Source: Mercurialis annua
Taxonomy: Eukaryota; Streptophyta; Magnoliopsida; Malpighiales; Euphorbiaceae
Assembly: GCF_937616625.2 (NCBI RefSeq)
Contig: NC_065573.1
Span: 12,973,001 to 13,037,000, forward strand
Length of the DNA: 64,000 bases
Direction of reading: 5' to 3'
In this document: positions 10,008-20,654 of the stretch, one piece after another
Layout: every line of letters starts with the position of its first letter
Position numbering within the stretch: the first letter of the stretch is position 1
Translations under genes and position numbers: made by a program
Notes under the pieces: generated by a model
Seen by the model: only the letters and a program-made list of their open reading frames with translations
Told to the model about the DNA's origin: nothing
Database searches by the model: none

Positions 10008-10868
10008 ATGGGTTCAATGTCAAAGCTGAGTAATTTTGCAGTGAAACGCAATTCCCTGTCACAAGCCTTACGGCGTTTCAGCTCAACACCCAGGTTCAAT
10101 GTCAGTGATGATGATGATGATGAACAGCCACCTCAACCCATTCCAAACAGACCTTTACGAGGCCAACCACCCAAATCTCACTCTCAATCCGATCATGATT
10201 TTCTCCACAAATTCAAACTCCGCCCCCACACTCACACTACCACTGCCAACCCTCCGCCTCCTCCTCCTCCTCCTGTTGCTGATAATGATTCCAATTCCCC
10301 ACCTCCAGAAGCCAATGATATCTTCAAGAAGATGAAAGAAACGGGCCTCATCCCTAATGCCGTCGCCATGCTCGACGGCCTCTGCAAAGATGGCCTTGTC
10401 CAAGAAGCCATGAAACTGTTTGCTTTAATGCGTGACAGAGCTACCATTCCTGAGGTGGTTGTTTACACTGCTGTTATTGATGGCTTTTTCAAAGCACATC
10501 AACCCCATGACGCCAAACGCATTTTCGCCAAAATGATGGATAATTCTATCGTTCCTAATGCTTTTACTTATACCGTGTTGATTCAAGGTTTGTGCAAATG
10601 TAATTTGGTTGATGACGCCGTTCATTTCTGTCTGCGAATGTTGGATGCTGCTCATTCCCCAAATGTTGCTACTTTTGTTGGTTTGGTTGACGCCTTATGT
10701 AGAGCAAATGGCGTCCAAGCAGCGCAGGGCGTTGTCCATGATTTGAGGAAAAAAGGGTTCTATGTTAATGATAAAGCTGTGAGAGAATTCTTGGATAAGA
10801 ATGCTCCTTTATCGTCGGATCTTGCTCAAGCCATATTTGGCAACAAACCTTCACCTACACCTTTTTGA
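10008..10868 (+). CDS. small organelle-type pentatricopeptide repeat protein
   Basis: An intact single exon of 286 codons, starting at the ATG at 10008 (the open frame extends seven codons upstream without an ATG). Residues 1-30 are Arg/Ser-rich and lack acids, ending LRRFSSTPRF, like a mitochondrial targeting peptide. A low-complexity linker follows, with DDDDDE at 35-39 and a run of eight prolines (82-89). P-class PPR motifs of about 35 residues lie at roughly 117-149, 150-184, 185-219 and 220-255, with typical VVYTAVIDGF and FTYTVLIQGLCK helices. The family binds organellar RNA. Size and layout recall the Arabidopsis At4g38150-type protein, but orthology is not proven. A telo-box precedes it, and a partial duplicate lies at 6464-6545. 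This is the only clearly intact cellular gene in the window. Confidence 0.92.
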   Translation: MGSMSKLSNFAVKRNSLSQALRRFSSTPRFNVSDDDDDEQPPQPIPNRPLRGQPPKSHSQSDHDFLHKFKLRPHTHTTTANPPPPPPPPVADNDSNSPPPEANDIFKKMKETGLIPNAVAMLDGLCKDGLVQEAMKLFALMRDRATIPEVVVYTAVIDGFFKAHQPHDAKRIFAKMMDNSIVPNAFTYTVLIQGLCKCNLVDDAVHFCLRMLDAAHSPNVATFVGLVDALCRANGVQAAQGVVHDLRKKGFYVNDKAVREFLDKNAPLSSDLAQAIFGNKPSPTPF

Positions 10869-11817
10869 ATCTTAGTTGCACATTGTAAGTCTGCTTCACA
10901 TTCATGCCTCTTGTACTTTGATCTTTATCAATGGAATTGTCTTGCTCGTTTTGTTCTTCGTTTTAAGTACTATTAATTAAGGACTTGCGTAGTTACTTTA
11001 CGATTTACACAAAGTTCCTTTTCGTAATCTATCTTTGCGCTAAATTGGATTTCTAGGCTTACTATCTTATAGGTATATAGCTGCAGTTGGATTTAAAGTA
11101 AAATAATTTGTTTGAGAGGCGCAGCTTAGTGATTGGAGGATCGTAATGAGGTTAAGTAATTAGAATAGAAGGACCGAATACATTAATTACCATCACAAGA
11201 AGTTGGTTTCATAGTTACCCGTAGCTGAACAATCTCCGAGTCTTCCTTCCATGTCAAATATTTAGTAGTCAGCGCCATGAAATACTCTAGAAACTGCTAC
11301 AAGTTGTTGTCTAGTTTTGACCGCTATATTTCTGCAAATTATCTTTTTAACTTTCCTTGAAAATCCAAAACCAATTTTGGTCTAGGCTAGCGACCAGCAA
11401 GCGAACTCTAGATAATCCACTTTGATTGTGAACTGGATATAGCTCTCCAGCCTGTCCAGAAAAGAAGACATTAATGGAGAGAGGTTTAAGTTATTTTGTA
11501 TTGATTAGTGTGAAGGATTGTATGCTAATGAGATAACTATTAGAGAGTTCATTTGAATCGTTCGCAAGCTACATCTGGTTAGAACCTTGTACAAGGCTTT
11601 TTGAAGTGATACATCGCCTGTTATGTAATGCTTCAGCGCATCGTAAGTGTTCATAACTTTGGATCCTGTTAGGGGCCATTGCGGCGTCTCTTTATGTTTT
11701 ACAAGCGACTTCCTTGTAGCACTCAACTAAAACGAGTAGATTTCATATTTACAAAGCAAAATATAGCTAATTAGTGAGTGTGAAATAAATCAATCAAAGT
11801 AGAAATAAAGGAGTGCA
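10869..11817. other. PPR 3' flank and unassigned sequence
   Basis: The first about 150 bp are probably the PPR 3' untranslated region. The rest has moderate base composition, and a minus-strand open stretch at 11505-11726 matches no family I know. It could be the 3' flank of the fragment at 11818-11940. Confidence 0.4.
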
Positions 11818-11940
11818 CTAATTTGGAGCTCCATGTGCTAAGTTTTTGGGTGTAGTTTGTGAGATATTTGATTGCAAGGCTTCAACTAAAGCATCAGTAA
11901 GCATAGTTGCAGGTGGGTAACTGTAGCCAACTGCAATCAC
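11818..11940 (-). pseudogene. possible C-terminal exon of a bHLH-like protein
   Basis: Minus-strand frame reading VIAVGYSYPPATMLTDALVE, then ALQSNISQTTPKNLAHGAPN and stop. ATMLTDALVEALQS resembles the C-terminal tail of BIM-type bHLH regulators (TLLPLLTNALQS-like). No helix-loop-helix region is seen in the window, so the identification is weak and the piece may be a chance open frame. Confidence 0.22.
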
Positions 11941-12436
11941 CTCATTATTTTGAAATCAAATTGATTTTGAAGCTATACCACTGTTCTGTTTCAAAAACAA
12001 ACCAGGCAGCTAGTTTAGTTTCATTTGTTTTTAAGCCAAAATTACTGCCAAACTGGTAATAAATTGTTTTGGCTGGCCGGCTTTGGATAAAGTTTCACTC
12101 AATCCGGCCAGTTTAACATGCTACACATATATAATTTTGATAATTATTATAAACATCCTAGCTTTAGGTTATAATTATTGTCTATACAGCCACTTCTAAA
12201 AGTGGATTGTTTTACTGTCTTTTAAATTATTTAATTGTTTCTCCCTTCTGTGATGTTATTAAAGAAATAGATTATAAATATAAAATTTTAATTTAGTCTC
12301 TTGACTTGCTTTTGGTGTAAACCAGTTTAAAGTTTTCTAGAAATAGAATATGTAATTAGAATTTTCTTTTAATAAACTAACGGATAGTAAATAATTTACA
12401 TCTTTTACTGAAATCAAATTTAACATCAATAAAAAA
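11941..12436. other. AT-rich spacer
   Basis: No gene or structured repeat recognised. It contains a short imperfect inverted repeat around TTTGGCTGGCCGGC (about 12067-12110) and otherwise AT-rich sequence. Confidence 0.4.
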
Positions 12437-13298
12437 GGATGCAAATACTTAAAAAACCCACACCTTGTAACATTTTTTCGTTTATACCCCGACCTAGGAA
12501 AAAATTCATTTGTACCCTTTTTTTGATTTTTCGTTTTCAACTGTACCCCAAAATTTAATTTTTTGCCAATTTAATTAATTAAAGGATGCAAATATTAAAA
12601 CCAATTAAATAGAAGGGTTATATTAAACTTTTTTTCTATTGGTAAATATACAAACAAATCCTTAAACTTTAAAATTATTCAAATTAATCCTAAAAATTAA
12701 TCGTTTTAAAATTTTTTATTTAAAAAACTTCCGATCCACCATTGCATTCCTTCGAATTACGAATCCACTACCAAAACACGAGAAATATTTTTTTTTTAAT
12801 TTTTTTCGGAGGAGCTCCTCCTTCACGAGAGGAGGAGCAGCGATATGCTCCTCCACCATGGAGGAGGAGTAGGTCGCTGCTGCTCCTCCTCCATCCTCCT
12901 CCATGGAGGAGGAGCAGCGGGCTCCGTCCGGAGGAGGAGCAGTGGGCTCCTCCTTCGGACGGAGAGTCGGATTTTTTTTATTTAGAATTACTCATTTTTA
13001 CGGTTTTATATTTAATAAATTATTGATAATTAATATAAATTAAATAATAATTAAAAGTTTAATTTTTTGAGAAGAAGGTATTTTTGTACCATTAATAACA
13101 TTAAAGTTTAATTAGAATATAGGTTAAAAAATGAAGGACTATTTTAAACTTCGTTCTAAATGAAAAATGTTCAATTTAATACTATAGGGTACAGTTGAAA
13201 ACAAAAAATCAAAAAAATGGTACAAATGATTTTTTTCCAAGGTCGGGGTATAAACGAAAAAATATTACAAGGTGGGGTTTTTTTTAAGTAATTAGGCC
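12437..13298. mobile_element. Mutator-type foldback MITE D
   Basis: Inverted ends of about 110 bp face each other. The left arm contains TACTTAAAAAACCC and TTTTTTCGTTTATACCCCGA; the right arm repeats these inverted and ends GTAATTAGGCC. Non-coding, 862 bp. The TIR family is the same as the nested MITE at 13603-13944. The flanking A-rich sequence makes the 9-bp target duplication ambiguous (ATAAAAAAG versus ATAAAAAAA). Confidence 0.8.
12808..12965. repeat. GC-rich palindrome cluster inside MITE D
   Basis: An island made from GGAGGAG/CTCCTCC blocks inside an otherwise very AT-rich element. It contains perfect palindromes GGAGGAGCTCCTCC (12808-12821) and an 18-base one centred on CCATGG (12895-12912), plus further facing copies. 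It could fold into several alternative cruciforms. Confidence 0.85.
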
Positions 13299-13602
13299 AT
13301 AAAAAAATAGTTTGTCTTAAATATTAGATTAAAGTTTTTTTTGACTTAAATGCACCGAAAATCACCAACTTTTGCGTGTTTTTAATATTTAACATAATCT
13401 TTTAATTTTTGCATATTTAACATGAATTTTCAAATTTTTTGTAATTAAGACCAACAGTTGCATTTCCTTTTGGAAAATGGTGCTATTTTATACCCAAACG
13501 GTGCTGTTTTACATCCAAAACGGTCTCATGATCTTAATTACAAAATTTTGAAAAGTTTATGTTAAATATTGCCAAAATTAATAAATTATGTTAAATATTA
13601 AA

Positions 13603-13944
13603 GGCTTAATTACTTAAAAAAAAACCCACCTTCTAACATTTTTTCGTTTATACCCTGACGTAGGAAAAAGTTCATTTGTACCCTTTTTTGATTTTTCATT
13701 TCCGTCTCTACCCTAAAGAATATTTAAAATGATCCTTTATATTTAGCTTATATTCTAATTAGACATTAGTATTAATAATCATTTATAATGTTTTCATCCT
13801 TTAGTTAATTAATTGTCAAAAATTTAAATTTTAGGGTAGAGATGAAAACGAAAAATCAAAAAAAGGGTACAAATGAACTTTTTCCTAAGTGAGGGTATAA
13901 ATAAAAAAATGTTATAAGGTGAGGGCTTTTTAAGTAATTAGGCC
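13603..13944. mobile_element. nested Mutator-type MITE B
   Basis: 342 bp with ends GGCTTAATTACTTAAAAA and the inverted TTTTTAAGTAATTAGGCC. It is flanked by a perfect 9-bp duplication AATATTAAA (13594-13602 and 13945-13953), diagnostic of the Mutator superfamily. The TIR is shared with MITE D. Confidence 0.92.
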
Positions 13945-13953
13945 AATATTAAA

Positions 13954-14108
13954 GGGTTCTTTTCATAAATACCTCACTTTTTGAAAATTTTGAAAAAATA
14001 CTCTTTTTTAGTAGTTTATTAGTAGATTATAATAATCTACTAATAAACTACCAAAAAGGAGTATTTTTGCAAAATTTTCAAAAAGTTATGTATAGAGGTA
14101 ATTTTTCC
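13954..14108. mobile_element. nested hairpin MITE C
   Basis: 155 bp, almost one perfect foldback centred on AGATTATAATAATCT near 14033. Its ends are GGGTTCTTTTCATAAATACC and GAGGTAATTTTTCC. It is flanked by AATATTAAA at 13945-13953 and 14109-14117, the same 9-bp target as MITE B. Confidence 0.88.
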
Positions 14109-14341
14109 AATATTAAAAACACGTGAAAGTTGGTGGTTTTTGGTGCATTTAAGCCACGTTTTTTTATGAAATAAAAGCATAAAAAAAAATCAGTTAATTA
14201 AAGCATAAAAATTTAAAAATATTGGTATAGAATAAATTTGTAATAAATAGGATAATCATAAACAAGATAGAAAACTAATTTAAAAATTAATTTTAATTGT
14301 TTTTAAAAATTATCACAGTATTAGTTTGATTGATTTAAAAT

Positions 14342-15490
14342 GAAAAAAAAGATCAATTCACACCCTCAAATTGGCACGAAATATCAAAAAGTCATTTTCG
14401 AAACTTTTGGATCAAACAGACCCACAACTATGCACTTTAGCATCAAAAAGGCCCTCTCCCACTCTCAGCACCTCGAGTGAAATACACTCTCCATTTAAAA
14501 AATGTAAAAAGGTTTGAAATGATTCCTAATTTTTATTCTATTCTTTCTATTGGTATATAATGATTTTCAAATTTCAATTATAACTTTTATTTTTAAAATT
14601 TCAGAAGTCAAATTTACTTTTATAATAAAATTGAAGTATCTTTCTACACCTTTTTTATTATTTAATTTAAATCAATTCATATTAAAAAAACCTTAACCTA
14701 ACCTAATTTTTATGAACACAGGTTTTTATTTAACCCACCATCGCTGGCTCTTCAATCTTCTTCTTATTTCAACCCCGTCTTCTTTGCCAGCACCGCCGTT
14801 CCTCCGAGCAGAAACCAGTGGTCGTCTTCTAGCTGACGTCTATTTCTTTGAATTAGCATCGCTTGTTCGTCTACTGTTCCTCATCGTTAGTTGTCGTTCC
14901 TCCTCGCTTCTGGTACTCTTCCCTTTGTTATTTTTCTTTGGAAACGACGGTGGTGATGGTGGTAAGTTGTAGGAGAAGGAAGGCTGGTTCAATTTGTTTG
15001 AGTTATGTTTTTAATTTTGTTGATTTTGTTGCTTGTGGTTTGTTGCTCTTAATTTTGAGTTGTTGCTTTTGATTTTTGTTGTTGCTGAGATTCATGGTGA
15101 CGGAGGTGGCATGGTTGTTGCTGGAATTGACGATGCAGCTGGTGCTGAAACGACGAACGAGTTGCTTGTTGCTATAATTGAAGAACAGAGATATTGACGA
15201 GATAAAGAAGGTGATTGGTGTGATGATGACAGTGAACCAATGGAGAAGAAGTTAATTAGATTAGGGTTAATCAGATTTTATTAAGTTTCTTTAAATTCAA
15301 TTAAGATAAATTAGGGTTAATTAAAATTTTAATTAAGCTTATAATTAGGGTTAATTAGGCTTAATCAGTGTTTGTTTAGGATTAAAATGTGTAATTAGAG
15401 ATTCCCACTATCTTCTTTGTGTGTTTTTGTGTCAGACGGGTGATTTTGATATTTCGTGCCAAGTTGAGGGGGTTAGTTGATCCTTTATTC
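14342..15490. mobile_element. Mutator-type MITE E
   Basis: 1149 bp with inverted ends (left AATTGGCACGAAATATCAAA, right TTTGATATTTCGTGCCAAGT and then GATCCTTTATTC). It is flanked by a perfect 10-bp repeat GATTTAAAAT (14332-14341 and 15491-15500). Its ends are related to the element at 49430-50265. The middle (14740-15240) is less AT-rich with no recognisable frame, and could be captured host DNA. Confidence 0.9.
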
Positions 15491-15500
15491 GATTTAAAAT

Positions 15501-16640
15501 GGGATTATTTTAAAATACATGCTTTTGAAATTTAGTTACAACAATTTTGTCCTACTTTTGCAATCTTCACTCGGTGCCCTGTTTTTTAAAACTAATTTCA
15601 AAAATGACCTAACTAACGGGATGGCAGTTAATGACGTTAGCCATAATTCATCAAAATAGAAAAAATGAAAATGGAAGAACAAATTGCAATTTTGAAAGCT
15701 ATCAAATTCAATCCCTAATCCAAATCAGATTCAATCCTAAATTCAAATTAAGATTCAAGCCCATGTTGTCGCTGATTCCGTCGTAGTCGACGGTTCTGCT
15801 GTCATCTTCCAATGCTGATGTCGATGGCGTCCCTGTTTTCAGCGCTTCTGTTGTAGTTGTCCTTGTAGCCGTCAGTTCTGTTGTCATCTGCCGTTTCTGC
15901 TATCGATCACTGTCGACGACCAAAATCAGTGAAATTAATGATGACCATTTCATTAGCAATTGCAGAAATTTGCCAGTATTAATTGGAAAATATGAGGTTA
16001 TCAACAAATCTATCTGAAGAAGATACATTAGCAGCTGCATAAGTTCGTTCTAAAGTTGTGCAAGCTACTCAAATTTGATTGAAACTAGTTTGGAAATCAA
16101 TTTTGTTTTGTAAGTTTCGAAACGTTGAGCTGGTTAGAGTAGTTTGTGTGAATAATTTTAATTTAATTTCGATATACTTTCGGTTTAATTTTGTGGTGGT
16201 CGGTTTCATCACGTAATGAAAGAAGCATAGTGTAGAGGAGTAAGTCTTTCTTTTGATATGGTAGAGGCTGCTAAGAGTGTATGGATTTGTGAGCTTATCC
16301 TTCTTAGATATTTGGCGGTGATTGCGGTGGTTGTGGTGGTTGCTGTTCCGATGGAGGCCGAAGAAAAGAGTAGGCGGTTTTTCTAAATCAGTGTTAAGAA
16401 GAATTTGCGTCTTCTACATGCTCTACCTGTTTATTTATGCTTTTTGCTTGTCCTTTTTCAACTATTGCTACTCAACAGATTCTATTCCAGTTCATGGATA
16501 AGTAGAATGATCAACCTATGCTAGTTTATACCAAAATTTCTTCATTAGTGTACTTTTGAACATTTAGAATATTGTTATCAAATTGTTAAGGAGCTAAATA
16601 GAGTTCGATTGAACAAGTTTTCTTTGCATAATCCTATAGA
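15501..16640. other. unassigned sequence
   Basis: No gene recognised. It contains TC- and GTTG-rich stretches (15760-15910) and a possible exon leading into the MZT1-like frame downstream, but nothing I can support. Confidence 0.4.
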
Positions 16641-16781
16641 AGTGCTTCTGTTTCAACTCTCAAGAGGGAGCTCAATCCTGAAGCATTAGCTGCTATTATT
16701 GAAGAACTCCGAAAAGAAGCGGAAGCCTCCTCCTCTCCGTCGTCAATCTCTACTCACAACTCTTCAATAAGCGCAGGTTAA
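16641..16781 (+). pseudogene. MZT1/GIP-like (gamma-tubulin complex-associated) C-terminal fragment
   Basis: A 46-codon frame reading STLKRELNPEALAAIIEELR, then KEAEASSSPSSIST and stop after SSISAG. NPEALAAxxxELRxE is the conserved C-terminal helix of mitotic-spindle organising protein 1 (plant GIP), a roughly 70-residue protein that recruits gamma-tubulin complexes. The N-terminal helices are not found upstream, so this is a fragment or the last exon of a degraded copy. Confidence 0.5.
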
Positions 16782-17866
16782 TATATGTCAATTTTTCTGT
16801 TTCTTTTTTTACTGGCTGTATGTATAATGAGTTTGATGCCACCTATGAAAAATGTCATAGGAAATTGGGAATTAGTTTTGGTTTGTTGTATGGAAGGATG
16901 TAAAATTGCAAACTTTATGTAAATTGTGTGTAGAGTGCTCAGTGTAAACTCATATATGCATGTGATTTATTGGAGAAGAAAACAAATTGCATTTTATTGT
17001 TTGTTTATATGTAATGCTCTCTATCTGTTTGTGTCAATGCCTAAAAGAATTCGTAACATGCTTTATATAATTTGCCTTATTATTAATACCTTACTTGTTA
17101 GCAGCATAGCGTTTTCTAACTTGTTTGAATCATGGTACTTTGGTTGTAGTTTAAAATGGTAACTTGTTTGAACCAATGTACCTTGGTTGTAGTTTTCTAA
17201 CTTGTTTAATTCTTCTCTGCTATATTTGATAACTGCTTGGTTCAAATCCCAAAAAATTTAACCGAAAATAAACCCCAATTTTTTGTCTAATTTTGGTTTA
17301 ATTTGCTTGTGTTGTTTGTCTATTTTTGGATTTTTAGTTTTCTTTTTAGTATTCTACTTGTTGAATTTGCAAGGCTGTAGGGCTACGTATTGCTGTTTAT
17401 GGTTAGTAATTAAAGGATATTTATATGGCTGTCTATAGTTGGTATCTCAAAATCTTTTGAATTCTAAAAGTGCTGTTGAGAGTACATCGATAGCTTAGGA
17501 AATTATACCAATGTGATCATCGAGAATTAGAAATCTGCTGGTAAAAAGAAGAAAGAAATCAAATTTGCTAATGGCCTTCAACGAGCAGAATGAACTCATG
17601 CTAACTTGATTTGATAAACCAAAAATAAACTAAATCGATCCATGTGATTGTAATTGCTTCAATTAGGTGTTATTTTCTCTATTCGATCTACTGCTGCTGG
17701 TTCTCTGCTTCCTACAATTGCTGTTTCTTTTTTACGACCTGTTGTGGTTGCTAATCGAGCTGTTTCTGTTGCAAATATCAGATCTGGTGTTGGAAACTTG
17801 ACAGGGCTGGATGCTTCCTAGAATTTTAGGTCTGCTACTATAGGAGTTGACGGAACAGTTGTTGAT
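16782..17866. other. unassigned AT-rich sequence
   Basis: No coding evidence. A local direct repeat of TAACTTGTTTGAA...GGTTGTAGTTT occurs at about 17119-17200. An open stretch at 17662-17820, after a possible TTAG acceptor, has no recognised family. Confidence 0.4.
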
Positions 17867-18145
17867 TTGAATTTAAATATAATGGTAGATTCAACTAATG
17901 CGAAAAATGGGGGTTTTAATCAGGTGTGGAAATCTCATGTGCCCCCCGTATTAAAGTTCTTTCTTTATACTGCTCTGCATAATATTTTGCCTACACTTGA
18001 TTTCTTGGCTCATCATTTAATTATCATCGTTGATAATTCGGTTTGTTCAATTAATAATCCTTTTTTTACTTATTCAATAATGATTATGGAACTTGTATTA
18101 TCTGAGCTTAATGCAAAGATCAAGAGGAAAAAAGAGAATGGTTAA
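17867..18145 (+). pseudogene. LINE-derived zf-RVT remnant
   Basis: The frame contains QVWKSHVPPVLKFFLYTALH, then NILPTLDFLAHH and later VCSINNP. This follows the zf-RVT region found after the reverse transcriptase of plant LINEs (W-K...PPK.K.FLWRA.HNILPT...C..C). Only the end of the element is present. The upstream RT domain is not seen. Confidence 0.45.
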
Positions 18146-19606
18146 TTTCAGTTTAGTTTTGGTTTTTTTAAGTGTAATTAGGTGTATTATAAGTGTTTTT
18201 TAGATATTTTTAGTGTTTTACTATTATGTATTGCAGGGCTGTAATTTTTGGTTTAATTTCAGTTTACTGAATGTATAAACCGAAAATAAAGTAACTAATA
18301 TTTTTTTACCAAAAGTAAACTAAAGACTATGTTAATAGATAGCTAATGACCTTTGTTGTAGCTTGCTAATGCTAGTAATGATAAATATTGACCTTTGCTA
18401 CTTGAAATGACGTTTTATTATTTTGTTTTCATACATGTTAATAACCATTTATTTAGTTTTGTGGGTGTTGACGGTTACAATTTCAACAATACTGATTACA
18501 TGCTCCATAATTTCATCTTATTTTTGATTAGTTATACTATGTGTTATAACATCCATCTTCTTTTATACCTTTGTCATAACAAAGCATATTGTTGATTTTA
18601 TAGCTGATATTTTGTTCATTTATTTTTTTTCACATGGAGTTTATGAGTATCAGCTTTGTAGGAATAAAGCATTTCTTGTTTGAGTACAAACACAGTGGAT
18701 GATGGTTCGATTAGAAATATGATAAATTTTGTATTGTGAATTCATTTGACTATTTTTTTATATTTTCCTGCTACTTCAGCGCCTACTTTTTCATGAGCAA
18801 CATATATATGGAAAGGAGATATTATACTCGTGATTCAACTAAAAAGATAGTTTGTAATAGCAATTTTGATTTGTATAGCACACTGGCAGCTAATTAGGTA
18901 AGCACTGTTTGGTTGTTGTTTTCTTTTAATGTTCTCTTAATGTTATGCACATCTGATATCCCTCGTAGACCTTACTTATGTTAGAAAGCGTACACTGTAG
19001 TAACAAATTGATTTGCTTTTAATGTTTTAGGGCATTCAGTCATTTAATTTCTTGTCTTACCTATTGGTATACTATTTACGTTGACAGTCATTTAGAATGC
19101 ATCAAAGGATATGTTTTCTTTATTAGTTTATATACTAGATGATCAAACCAACATTTGTTTTTGTCTTAGTTTAGGCAACCACAAGGCCAAATGATACTCC
19201 ACATTAGTAACGCCAGAACTTCAAAGAGGAATTTGAATAGCAGAGCACGAGATGAGTTCAGATGCTGATTCTGCTGCTTCTTAGGTTTATTCTAATGTTA
19301 CTACTTGGTTGTAATGGATTCAATATCAACTTGAATATATGTTTTTCTTTTATTATAACCATTTTTATTTTCTTGAATTCTTGAAGGATTTTTGTTCTAA
19401 TCATAAATTTTCTGTTTGGTGTCATTTTCCTGCATTTTCTTGTGTGTTAGACTGAGTGAGTTTGTTTCTTTTTATTTACTAATTAGAAAGCATGACGCAT
19501 TTGGGCTGTGCTGTCTGAACTTTTTTTTATCAATTGGATTGTTAAGGTTATTTAATTTCAAGTTTTAACAGTTGAAAAGGGTATATGACCTAAAATGTTC
19601 CTATAG
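18146..19606. other. unassigned sequence between transposon remnants
   Basis: AT-rich, with no supported gene. It could include introns of the degraded CACTA-like gene whose exon follows. Confidence 0.35.
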
Positions 19607-19700
19607 ATACGTTGTGCTAAGAATAAGGGCAATCGTACAAAGCAGAAGAGTGCTCATGCTGCAGGTTCAAAGAGCTTTGTCAGGATACAAGAGGAAGAGG
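19607..19700 (+). pseudogene. CACTA/En-Spm plant transposase exon (Ptta-type)
   Basis: Bounded by an AG acceptor (19605-19606) and a GT donor (19701), this 94-base stretch reads KNKGNRTKQKSAHAAGSKSF, then VRIQEEE. That matches the plant En/Spm accessory transposase signature KNKxNRxKxxxxHxxGSKSF. No neighbouring exons or CACTA termini are visible, so it is a remnant. Confidence 0.6.
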
Positions 19701-19903
19701 GTAATTTGCACTTCTGGATCTTATATCTGTATTTGGTGTATATTATAACATGCAATTAAAGTCCCTTAAATTTGTATTTTTCATGTGATGATAGCTAGCT
19801 AAGAGGCCTAATAGGAAGGAACTTACTAGAGGAGAGCTATATATTCTGACCTGCTCATGCAAGAAGGGATAATCTGTTGATGAAACAAATGCATAATATG
19901 ATA

Positions 19904-20186
19904 CTCCCTCCGTCCCAATAGAGTTGTCCACTTTACCTTTATCACACAGTTTAAGAAAAGCAATTATTGTTTGTGAGTTTTGTGAATTTTTACTTACTTT
20001 TCTTGTCATACCCCTATTTAATATAGGGCCCACTTACAATTTACTTTTAATTTACTCATTAGTGGATTTTAAATAGGGGTAATATAGAAAAATTAAGTGT
20101 AAAAGTTAGTTACTTTTTGAAAGTGGACAAGTATTTTGGGACAAAAAAATTTCTCAAAGTGGACAACTCTATTGGGACGGAGGGAG
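19904..20186. mobile_element. Stowaway MITE, copy 2
   Basis: 283 bp. Ends CTCCCTCCGTCCCAATAGAG and its inverse, TA duplications at 19902-19903 and 20187-20188. Interior matches copy 1 at 4565-4837 along its length. Confidence 0.95.
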
Positions 20187-20654
20187 TAGTATGTTTGTGA
20201 GCGGAGCGGGGTACGGGGGCTGCTTGCCCAATGCTTATGGATAACTTCTCGATTTCGAAATGGTTTAAAAATGGAGTCGCCACCTAGTTCAACTAGGAAA
20301 TGCCTTTTAACCGACTAGATAACCTTATTCGCCTCTGGTAAGAATATCGTGTATCAGACCAAAGACTAGGGTTCGTGGACCTCCCCGAGACTCTTGTGCT
20401 TGGCTTATCTGTTACCGGCTTTATTTACTGGACATATTCGTATTTATTTCATCTCAACAGTATATGCAGTTCACGGGATATGAAAGCTATAAATAAACAT
20501 GTATGAAAAGCAGTAAACACGTTTGACGCGCATATGACTCGATCTGGACTGACATTTGAGGCAAGTAGCAGGTACTGTTAAGCATACATCTAACCTTAGA
20601 GGTTTCTAGCAAATAATTATAAGTCTGACTGGTCTGGATAATTTACATGCACAA

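Larger units (their letters stand above)
13343..14155. mobile_element. Mutator-type foldback MITE A, host of two nested MITEs
   Basis: The left end GACTTAAATGCACCGAAAAT and right end GGTGCATTTAAGCC are inverted repeats over about 45 bp, with further pairing inside. The ends resemble those of the MULE at 33178-38838 and of the MITE at 38905-39198. The body is interrupted at 13603-14117 by MITEs B and C. Flanks are T-rich, and the target duplication is about 8/10 matched. Confidence 0.8.

Noticed and set aside
10155..10655. Minus-strand and alternate frames over the PPR gene
   Set aside because: Shadows of the PPR coding sequence; the forward frame carries the family motifs.
11505..11726. 73-codon minus-strand frame
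   Set aside because: No recognised family, no splice or promoter support; composition is unremarkable.
12742..13026. Arg/Pro/Leu-rich 94-codon frame
   Set aside because: It is the translation of the GGAGGAG palindrome cluster in MITE D.
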